A stretch of DNA of 33,392 nt from Acidobacteriota bacterium. GTDB taxonomy: Bacteria; Acidobacteriota; Vicinamibacteria; Vicinamibacterales; JAHECP01. The position numbers and the translations under genes were made by a program. Where the stretch lies: NCBI GenBank assembly GCA_024641665.1, contig JAHECP010000048.1, positions 1-33,392 on the forward strand, given 5' to 3'. This document shows, piece after piece, positions 1-7,700 of the stretch; the stretch's first letter is position 1; each line of letters opens with the position of its first letter. The notes below the pieces were generated by a model. That model ran no database searches, was not told the origin of the DNA, and saw only the letters and a program-made list of their open reading frames with translations.

Positions 1-76
1 CCTTGTGCACGTGGCACCGTGTGCACCCTGGTGCACCTGGCACCATGCGGCGCTTCAAGGGAAGGGGCGGAAGGGT
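1..76. other. Chromosomal flank with short GTGCAC/GGCACC repeats
   Basis: These bases lie outside the left att copy. They contain two 14-bp units, GTGCACNTGGCACC, at about 6-19 and 32-45, with a further GTGCACC between them. No coding region can be supported. The units are too few and too close for a CRISPR array. They could be a regulator site or a chance low-complexity patch. Confidence 0.4.
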
Positions 77-121
77 TGGCTCCTCAGGCTGGACTCGAAC
101 CAGCAACCCTCCGGTTAACAG
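77..121 (-). repeat. att direct repeat, left copy (3' part of tRNA-Asn)
   Basis: This is an exact 45-bp copy of 33272-33316. It covers the 3' part of tRNA-Asn from within the anticodon loop through the T arm, acceptor strand and encoded CCA. The match stops at 122, where the tRNA anticodon stem would continue, so this is a tRNA fragment and not a functional tRNA. It marks the far junction of the island. Confidence 0.92.
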
Positions 122-149
122 TCGCGGCGGGCCGCTCTTGCACACAGTC

Positions 150-170
150 GCACCGAGCGACTTCGCTTCG
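150..170. repeat. Dispersed 21-bp repeat, copy 1
   Basis: The 21 bases starting GCACCGAGCGAC recur at 28515-28535 with one mismatch (T or C at the centre). The core AGCGA-NN-TCGCT is a small palindrome. One copy lies just inside the left att site and the other just beyond the candidate oriT hairpin. A shared binding site is possible; function is unknown. Confidence 0.45.
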
Positions 171-243
171 CAAAACTGGGCTCCAACCCGCTATTTGAGG
201 CTTCCGCAGTATCGTACCGATTCGCACCTGCTTACATAAAGGA

Positions 244-263
244 GGGGTACAGTTTTGAGTACA
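244..263 (+). promoter_or_regulatory. Probable integrase arm-binding site, left
   Basis: Two GGGTACA-like heptamers in tandem (GGGGTACA at 244-251 and GAGTACA at 257-263), 12 bp apart centre to centre. The same 20-bp arrangement with one mismatch is at 33206-33225, near the other end and in the same orientation. In the excised circle the two would flank the att core about 122 and 46 bp away, as expected for arm-type sites of a tyrosine integrase. The position and pairing are seen; the role is inferred. Confidence 0.5.
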
Positions 264-348
264 TTGCAGCCCTTGCCCAAGCACAGATGTCACCAAGGCG
301 AAAACTCTCCGCCTTCCTGAGCTCTTCCGGGGTTCCACATTAGACCGC

Positions 349-1710
349 TCAACCGGTCTCTCCAGAGTCCAACAGCTCAGCGCCGTCAGAATCGTCGACC
401 GCAAGGATGATCGTTTGTGATCCCACCGGAAAGAATCCTGGCATCGCACTGACGATCCGGCCTTCCCGGATCGTATGGTGTGTCGCGCCCGGGATCGCAC
501 ACGGATATAGTGCCACCTCAGCGTCTGGATTGTGATAAACGGACAGCCCCTCGCACCATGTTTCGTCCCGACCCGTCGTGTCGATCCTGGTGCTGAATGG
601 CGTGGGTGATCTGCCCCCCTGATAGGCAAAGCCTCTTCGGAGAATCACCAGCCTACGGTCACCAAACCCCGCGAGATAGCCCAACCGCGTGAACTTCGAT
701 AGCGTGCCCCCTGGATTCGCAATGACGGCACTGATGTGCTCGGAGTCCGGCTGAGCAAAGAAACTGGAGGGGATCTCCTTGTCCTGCCATCGGTGACTTG
801 TGATCCTCTCACTGATGGTTGTAGGGTTCCCTTCGCTGTCGACGCCGTCAGTTTGCCTGATGCCGTAAAGGTACTCGACCAACCCTGTGTTGCTCCAGAT
901 CATGGCGCCAGGAGCGTGGAAATCTTGGATCGCCAACACGAGGGGAAGTCCCTTGACATGCGCCTTTTCCCAGTACCGTTTCTTGACCTTTGAGAATAGA
1001 GCGCTACCGAACTTTATTGGCACATAGGCGTCGAAGTAGGCTTGCTCATTGGTCTCGTCCACCTCAGGAGGCAGCGGTGATGGATTCACCGTCGTGGCCT
1101 CCACAAAGAACTCGCCGAGCGGACCCACGCAATGAAGATCAGGCGCTGAGTGGCTCCGATCGAAGCCGTATCCAAGTTCAGTGAAGAGCGCGTACATGTA
1201 CAACTCCCAGATCCGCGCATCAAAACCTCTGGTTTGGAACTGCTCTACGAAGTTCCCGTCGATGTCCACGAAGTGGTGCATCAATTCGCAAATAAGACCA
1301 AGGGCAGGGCTGAACTGCTTCGCGGTCCTCAGTCGCTCAAAGTCCGCGGCCAGTCTCTCGCTTGGCACGACCGGTTCAAAGAAGTCGACTGGCGCGCCCC
1401 CCTCGTCGTCCTGGTGAAATGATTCAGCAGGTTCGTCCACCAGTTCCATCAACCGGCCTCGCAACCATTTCGTTGCCTCCTGTGTTGTAGGGAAATTGAT
1501 CTGGAGGCTTACGGCCCTGAAGCGGTTCATGGCGTCTCTTGCCAACACGGTCGCTACGTAGTCATTGTCCTGGATATCCATCGAGACAAGACCAAGCAGC
1601 TTCTCGTTGCCTTCCTCGTACCACGCGAGCTCTCTGGCGAGCAAGACACTCCACGGTGATCTGATGTAGCCAGCCAACGCTTCAAATCGTCGCCGAGTCA
1701 CTGGTTTCAT
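349..1710 (-). CDS. Putative nuclease-like defence protein with PD-(D/E)XK-type core
   Basis: About 453 residues from the ATG at 1710. The frame stays open upstream to 1839, but those extra 43 residues look non-coding in composition. I do not recognise a named family with certainty. Counting from that start, residues of about 190-215 read as a helix with the conserved pattern WELYMYALFTELGY, followed by APDLH and FFVEATT. This helix-Asp-(D/E)xT order is that of diverged restriction-endonuclease-like folds. There is no signal peptide or membrane segment. It is the last gene of the four-gene minus-strand block, 330 bp after the HEPN-type gene. A DNA- or RNA-cleaving effector in phage defence is inferred from fold pattern and company only. 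Confidence 0.6.
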   Translation of the reverse strand: MKPVTRRRFEALAGYIRSPWSVLLARELAWYEEGNEKLLGLVSMDIQDNDYVATVLARDAMNRFRAVSLQINFPTTQEATKWLRGRLMELVDEPAESFHQDDEGGAPVDFFEPVVPSERLAADFERLRTAKQFSPALGLICELMHHFVDIDGNFVEQFQTRGFDARIWELYMYALFTELGYGFDRSHSAPDLHCVGPLGEFFVEATTVNPSPLPPEVDETNEQAYFDAYVPIKFGSALFSKVKKRYWEKAHVKGLPLVLAIQDFHAPGAMIWSNTGLVEYLYGIRQTDGVDSEGNPTTISERITSHRWQDKEIPSSFFAQPDSEHISAVIANPGGTLSKFTRLGYLAGFGDRRLVILRRGFAYQGGRSPTPFSTRIDTTGRDETWCEGLSVYHNPDAEVALYPCAIPGATHHTIREGRIVSAMPGFFPVGSQTIILAVDDSDGAELLDSGETG

Positions 1711-2040
1711 GAATGTCCAACCAGACCTCAAGATCCTACGGAGCTCACAAGGGTTTGATGGGTCCAGTGCCACGTCCGCTCTCAACGGCGGCCTCCCATC
1801 CGAACACCACGCCACTAGGGCGGCTGACCCGGGTCCCACTGCGACCCGCGGCCGTCGGTCGCCTCGTGCGAGAGCTGGATGACGCGGCGCACACCTTCCA
1901 GTCCAGAATCGTCGTAACGCTATATTTCGATGTGCCTGCGCGGTGCCGCCTGCGGCTCTCTCCGCTACCCGGTCGCGATCGCAGTCAGCTCCTTGGTCCA
2001 GTCCTCAGTAGCACGCACTCCGTCTATGTACTCCCGTCAC

Positions 2041-3003
2041 TCACGCGCCAACCTCGTGGACGATTAGTACGATTGCCGCTGCGGTGCTTGTGAGCGCGTA
2101 CTGCGCAACGTGGCGCTCAACGGCTCGTACCTTCGCGCCCCCGCCGTGAGCACTGCTCAACTTGTTACGCATCGTCGCAATGAGAGTCAACGGCTGCGCG
2201 AAGAACCCATCGAGAGAGGACTTGGCGAGCACAACCGTGAGCAGCGTTGACGCCGTCGCCTTCGTTGAATCGACTCGCCAGCCCTTTCGCGAACATACGA
2301 CCTTGAGGACACTCTCGAACGAGCTGCCACACTTCGTCACGCAATCTCCGTAGTGGCCCCTACGATATTCGTCAAGTGCTTCGCGAAATTCCACATTAGC
2401 CGCCGCGAAGTGCGGTGCGGCCAAAACTGATAGCGTCGGCGCGACCGCCTCACTGTGCGTCACGTCGTCCTCGGCGCACACGACTTGCGGCCACGCCACG
2501 ACGTGAATCGCTGTCCCCTGTCCAAACGGGCCACTGCTCGGCTCCTCGCGTGTCACCACGCGCGTCACCTGATAGGGAGCGTCTTCAATCCGCAGGAGTT
2601 CGTTGATTGCCTCAACCAAGTCGTTTCGATCGTTGAAGATTCGCCACGCACTGTCGACACGAAAGCTCAGTTCCACAAAATCGAAGAACTCTTCAGTGCT
2701 GCACTTGAGCACGAAGGCGACGGCGTCATCAACAAGGGTCTGCGTGGATTTCGTCGAGAGATGTGCACGGCCGTAGAGATGCTCAAGCGCATTGTGGATC
2801 TCCCTCCAGAACTCCTGAGTGTAGTTGCCGGCTGACGACCACGTGTTCGCCTGCCACTCTCCCGCGACGACATCACGATAGAGGAGTAAGATCCGACGTC
2901 GCGCCCGTTCGGAGAGCGCGTCGGCCTTGGAGATCGCGACGCGTGAGGCCGTCCGCCGCGAGAAGACGTCGAAGATGCCGGTCAGTCGTTCCTTCAGAGA
3001 CAT
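2041..3003 (-). CDS. HEPN / abortive-infection C-terminal (Abi-C-like) protein
   Basis: 320 residues from the ATG at 3003. The C-terminal 110 residues have the layout of the Abi-C/HEPN group: a helix EYRRGHYGDCVTKCGSSFES, then the motif RNKLSSAHG at about residues 281-289, which fits the HEPN ribonuclease signature R-x(4-6)-H, then a hydrophobic helix ending the protein. Known for the family: such proteins usually cut RNA when an infection or partner signal activates them. The N-terminal half (about residues 1-190) is unrecognised. It lies 112 bp downstream of the PIN-fusion gene on the same strand. Whether it acts alone or with its neighbours cannot be told from sequence. Confidence 0.7.
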   Translation of the reverse strand: MSLKERLTGIFDVFSRRTASRVAISKADALSERARRRILLLYRDVVAGEWQANTWSSAGNYTQEFWREIHNALEHLYGRAHLSTKSTQTLVDDAVAFVLKCSTEEFFDFVELSFRVDSAWRIFNDRNDLVEAINELLRIEDAPYQVTRVVTREEPSSGPFGQGTAIHVVAWPQVVCAEDDVTHSEAVAPTLSVLAAPHFAAANVEFREALDEYRRGHYGDCVTKCGSSFESVLKVVCSRKGWRVDSTKATASTLLTVVLAKSSLDGFFAQPLTLIATMRNKLSSAHGGGAKVRAVERHVAQYALTSTAAAIVLIVHEVGA

Positions 3004-3114
3004 TGCGTCTGCCTGCTAGCTCGTTGAGGCCGGCGCGTGCAAGTCCCGAACCAACACTTCCTCTCAAGATCACCAACGCACGAGGGTCAGCAGCTGTCAC
3101 CTGACATTGTGCGC

Positions 3115-4623
3115 TCACATAATGCCGGCATGCTGGATCCGATGCCACCAGTCCGACGGGTTGACGATCTCGATCGGTAGGCCCGCAAGCTTGTCCCGAT
3201 GCCTCAGAATCGTGCTCCGGTCCCGAGTGCAGAACAGATCGCAGCCGTAGACGAGCGCGTCACAGACGAGTACCCGGTCACTCACGTCTGGCAGGCACGC
3301 GAGGACGCCGGACGCGAGCGTCCTTACGCGCATTTCCTCGGCCTCGAGGAAGCTCGGCAGGTCCTCGTTCCCCTGGACTGTCGACCGCCAGTACTGCCAG
3401 ACTTCCTGGAACCAGCGGTCGAGGGCAGACAGCCTGACAGCGTCGCGGGTGCGGACGATCTCGAAGTACGTATGCGGCGAAATCGCAAGTTGCCACACCG
3501 CCCGCTGGCCGACGAGCCAGATCTGCCGTAGCGCTTCAACGTCTTCTCTGTCGGGGGAATCAGGCGGCTCCGCACCATCATGAATCTGTTCACCGTGGTC
3601 GAGCATGAAGTTCAAGACGCAAGTATCGAGGAACACCCGTCGACGGTGGATCGAGTCCGGAACGCGGGCCGTCTGAGCTCCATTGTGCTCCAGCGGCCCA
3701 GCGGTCCGCAGCGTCTCGCTCATGGCCCCGGAACGCTTGGACGTCGGCACCTGGTGGGAGATAATCCAACCCTCGAAACTGGCGACGTGCGCGACAGCCG
3801 GCTCCAGGCCGGACAGATCAAGTGCATCAGCAAGCAGTCCGCTCGCGTCCAGCTCGCGCACATAGGCCGTGCTCGCGAGCGCGTCCGAACTGTGATTCTG
3901 AGCCACGGTCGCACTGCGGACAGCGCTCGGATAGGGCTCGATCATAACGTGCGCACCGGCGTAAGCGGCGTCCTTGATGCTGGGGCCGTCGAACGGCCAC
4001 ACCGCGACCCGCACGCCCTCGGCGTCGCACGCGGCCAGCAGCTCAAGGATGGCGCCCATGCCGACCAAGCTCTGGCCACCGACCGTACCATTGTCTCCGA
4101 CGCGATTGAACGGCTTCGGCGAGCCAGATCCTGACCTGGGTCGGCAGCGCTCGGTCATCCGGTACGCCGAGTCGTTGCCGTCCCGCGGATCCCGATTCGG
4201 CAGACCGTACTGACGCGCCTTGGTTGCCGAGTAGAAATACGGTGTTCGACTGCGCTCGACAAGCCACGAGTTGAACGCCGCCGCAAAGAAGCGAGGGTGC
4301 GCGAACGCCGGCCCTCCGTACGAACCAGCGTAGAGCGCCTGAAGCGCATGACGCCACGGCAGCGCGTGAACCGACAACTCCTGCGCGAGCGCGTATGGAA
4401 TGCTGTACTGGTGATCCTGCCCGAAACAGATCCGTCGGCCGCTGCGACTTGCGTCCCTCAACCGGGCAAGGAGATCGGCGGACAGCTCGGCACGGGTCAG
4501 GCGCGCTTCGACGACGCTCGGCGGCTCTCCTGGCGAGGCGCGCGCGAGGCGGATCGCGCGCCGCTGTTGGTTCTCCGCAACCGCGCCGGAATAGTCGGCG
4601 AAAAGGTACTCGTCGAACAGCAT
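3115..4623 (-). CDS. DUF429/RNase H-like domain fused to a PIN ribonuclease domain
   Basis: 502 residues from the ATG at 4623; a GTG at 4632 would add three residues and neither start has a strong ribosome site. The numbering below uses the longer form. Residues 1-295 resemble DUF429-type RNase H-fold proteins: an N-terminal strand FADYSGA, then CFGQDHQYSIP near 69-79, and a late helix with a TAYVREL segment. Residues 331-500 form a PIN domain: RRRVFLDTCVLNF (D337), HTYFEIVRTRD (E391), and CDALVYGCDLFCTRD (D458, D465, D471), the acidic residues expected of a metal-dependent RNase. This pairing of two nuclease-like folds in one chain is unusual. It lies in a defence-type block, so an effector role is likely but inferred. 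Confidence 0.7.
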   Translation of the reverse strand: MLFDEYLFADYSGAVAENQQRRAIRLARASPGEPPSVVEARLTRAELSADLLARLRDASRSGRRICFGQDHQYSIPYALAQELSVHALPWRHALQALYAGSYGGPAFAHPRFFAAAFNSWLVERSRTPYFYSATKARQYGLPNRDPRDGNDSAYRMTERCRPRSGSGSPKPFNRVGDNGTVGGQSLVGMGAILELLAACDAEGVRVAVWPFDGPSIKDAAYAGAHVMIEPYPSAVRSATVAQNHSSDALASTAYVRELDASGLLADALDLSGLEPAVAHVASFEGWIISHQVPTSKRSGAMSETLRTAGPLEHNGAQTARVPDSIHRRRVFLDTCVLNFMLDHGEQIHDGAEPPDSPDREDVEALRQIWLVGQRAVWQLAISPHTYFEIVRTRDAVRLSALDRWFQEVWQYWRSTVQGNEDLPSFLEAEEMRVRTLASGVLACLPDVSDRVLVCDALVYGCDLFCTRDRSTILRHRDKLAGLPIEIVNPSDWWHRIQHAGIM

Positions 4624-4729
4624 TCCCGTCACCGTGAGAATTGTCCCGACTATCGCATAGGCCTCGGGTCAAGAACGCGAGCCCACCTTACATCGTCCTC
4701 CAGGTCAGCCAGAGGGATCCCTGAACGAA

Positions 4730-7700
4730 CTACGCTGCGGGCGTGACGAAATCGTCCCGCATGCGAAAGGCCGCGGACGATCCAGTCTCGACGAGACAGT
4801 CGAGGATGAAGAGCACTGCGTCGCGCAGGCGGTCGTCCCGCTTGAGTTCGAGCGGCCGTCCGTAGACGTAACGGAGCGACAGGACTTCAAGCATGAAGAC
4901 GGTGTTTGATTTGGCCAGCATCTTCTGAGGGTCACCGCGCCGAAGTGCAGCCGCGATCCGCACGAAGGCGTCGGGCAGAGAGCGCTCGCCGATGTGGTAG
5001 AGGAAGCGAACGTAGTCATCGAGCACGATCGACGTGGGCGGGAGCGCCTCGAAGAGCCCGTGCACCAGATGCGCATAACCTTCGAGGAACCGCCAGTGGC
5101 GGACGTCGTCCTTCCAATAGGAAGTGAGGAACACCGCGGAGAGCAGGTCGCTACCGTCGGGGTGGCGATCCTCGCCTAGGCGCGAGACCCACTTCGCGCC
5201 CTTGACAGCGTCAGCAATCAGCTCCCACAAGATCCAGTACTGCGGCGTCTTCGGGCTGGTATCCTGGAGGCCCGTCAATCCCTGCATGACCGACTCAAGA
5301 TCGCGCGAGTGTCGGTCGATGGCGGCGAGCAGCGGCGCCAGCACGTGTTGTGCAGCTTCCGGCGATGTGCGCAGCAAGAAGTCTTGAATGCGCTGAGACA
5401 CGTCGGATTCGGTCTGAAAGTGCCGGTTGCTCCCTCCCCGATTGTCGTCGTCGGAGGTCCACCAGCCAACGAGCGTGTGGCTTGCACGCGTAAACGCGGC
5501 AATCGCGAGCGGGTCCTCGGGCACGCGTCCCAGGATCACGAGCATGCGCTTGAGCGCATGAGCGCCGAAGCCGTCGGCGATGTCGACGGTGACGTGCGCG
5601 TCCTCGGCGATGGCCCCGTCTCTCCAGAAGCCAGCTCGGATGTCCGCAGTCGCCGCTGCCATGATCTCGCCCAGATCCCGGCGCTCGCGATACGGACGTC
5701 CTTCCTCGGCGTCTCGTGCTGTGTCGATGATGGCCGCTTCGGTCGCAATCGCGTTGACGCAGCGGATGGCGAGGGCTCGATCGGTGGCCCAGAGGTTCTC
5801 GTCGATGCTCCAGGTCGCAGACCATTGCACCTGCTCGACGGGGTGCGTGATGGCGGCGGTGAAGGCCGTCTGAACCTGCTCCCTGCGCGCGGGGTCGAGC
5901 AATTTGCCGAGCAATTGCGGAAGCACGAAGGCGCAAGCTCGGTCGGCGGCCATGGGGTTGTTCTGCACGCGCTCCACGTCATCTGCCCCGTCGGCGTGCC
6001 GCAGGACTTCCGCGCACACGGTATCGGCGCACCACTCTCTTTGAGCCCCCGTCATGTCGTCCCAGTGATCGCGGATGCAGACCGCGGCAACGAAACCTGG
6101 CGCGTGACGGCTGCCGTCCTTCTGGCCGGCCTCACGGTCCATGGCCCGCGCCTCGGCGAGCTTTGCCGCCCACTGTGAAGGGTCGTACTTGCCGGTCTCG
6201 CGTCTGAAGGCCTGGACACCCCACATCAACACGCCCATGCGCGCGTTCATGGTCGCCAGACGCGAGGCGCCCTCATCGACCATGGCCTGCACGTCGGCCT
6301 CGGGAGGCTTGGGGTCTAGTTGCACGTAGCGCCTGAGCGACTCGCCCGGCTTTGCGGCGGGGTCGGATATCTCGCGGCCCGGTGTGTCCGAAACAGTGTA
6401 CTGACGGAAATCCATACGGTGGATCGCCAGGCGCCACAAGAGGTCATCCTTGTCCTGCTGGTCCTTCGGCGGCAACGCCGCGAGATGCTTGTCAAGGAGC
6501 GCTTGGACGCGTGGCGCAAGCGGCCCCAGCTGGAGATTGGCGACTGCCGTCTCGAGATCGTGCCGCCGGTGCGGCAAGGCATTTGCCTGCTTGCGTTCCA
6601 TTTCGTAGACCTGATGGTCGGCGCGCACCGTCGGAAACATGTCGGACATCCCTGACATCTGCTGCTCGCCTACCAGACGGCTGCGATCCACGGCCATGTA
6701 TTCGCGGACGCTGAGAAGCACGAGCAGAGTTTCACCGGCGGCGTGCGGACAGGCGGTCGCCACGCTTGCGACGACGGCGGCGAGTGCAGCATTGTCGCTG
6801 CGGCGCAGTATGTCGACGAGAATGCCGTCCAGCAGTTCCGGTTCTTGCTTTCCGACCTCAAGCAGCCAGCTTTCAAGCGCCATGAGCATCGACTCGAGCG
6901 GATAAGGACCGCCCGTCATGCCTCTGTAGAGACCCCACAGACGGCCGTTGATCCACTGCTTGCGCGTGCTGCCGTCGGCGAAAGTGAGCTCGGCCTCCCA
7001 TGCCTTCTCCAGACGGTCGAGCACGCGCGGATGCGCGTACCAGTCGGCGCTGTGGTTGAAGACCTTGATGTAGAAATCGAGGGCCTTCCCTGTGTGATAT
7101 CGCAGCAAATGGCTCCACGGCCCGCGCAGGGCGCTCGGCGGGAACGAATCGTGCCGCAGCCCCTCCTTGATCCCGAAGTGCAAGTCGATATCGAGAGGAC
7201 TGCGTGCGTAACGGCGCTCGTCGTCAATATCCTCTTCGGTCGCGAGCAGGTAATCCGCCCCAACCGAGGTGACGACATCGGGCAGATCGCGGGCGGCGGG
7301 CATGCCGTCCATGCCCGCGTAGATCAACTCGCGGAAATCCTCGGCGACGACGTCGCGGCGCCTGCCCTCCTCGATATGGCCGCGCAACGCCGCTTCGAAA
7401 CGCGCCGGGTCGGCCTTCGGGATCTTAGCGATGACCGCGAGGACACGTTTACGCGGCTCCTCGCCGCCGTACCCGCGCAGGCCGTCGAGGAGCCAGTGCG
7501 CGATCGCCGCGACATCTTCTGCGCCCTCAAGATCGGGCGCCCACCAGCTCACGCCGCGCACCGCGTCTTCGACTAGCCCGAGCAGGAGCGCTCGCTCGTT
7601 GTTCGCGAAGGCCGTTAGGTTGCGATGGATCAGGCGCAGCACGGCCGTCCATGCCAATCCGTCTGGCACGTTGAGGATCGATCCCTGGTGCATCAGACCT

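Noticed and set aside
1-60. GTGCAC/GGCACC repeats as a CRISPR array
   Set aside because: Only two or three 14-bp units with no regular spacers.
77-121. A second tRNA-Asn gene at the left end
   Set aside because: The match ends in the anticodon region; the D arm and 5' acceptor strand are missing, so it is an att duplication.
1713-2093. Plus-strand 126-codon frame between the two left-arm genes
   Set aside because: It overlaps both neighbours in antisense and has shadow-type composition.
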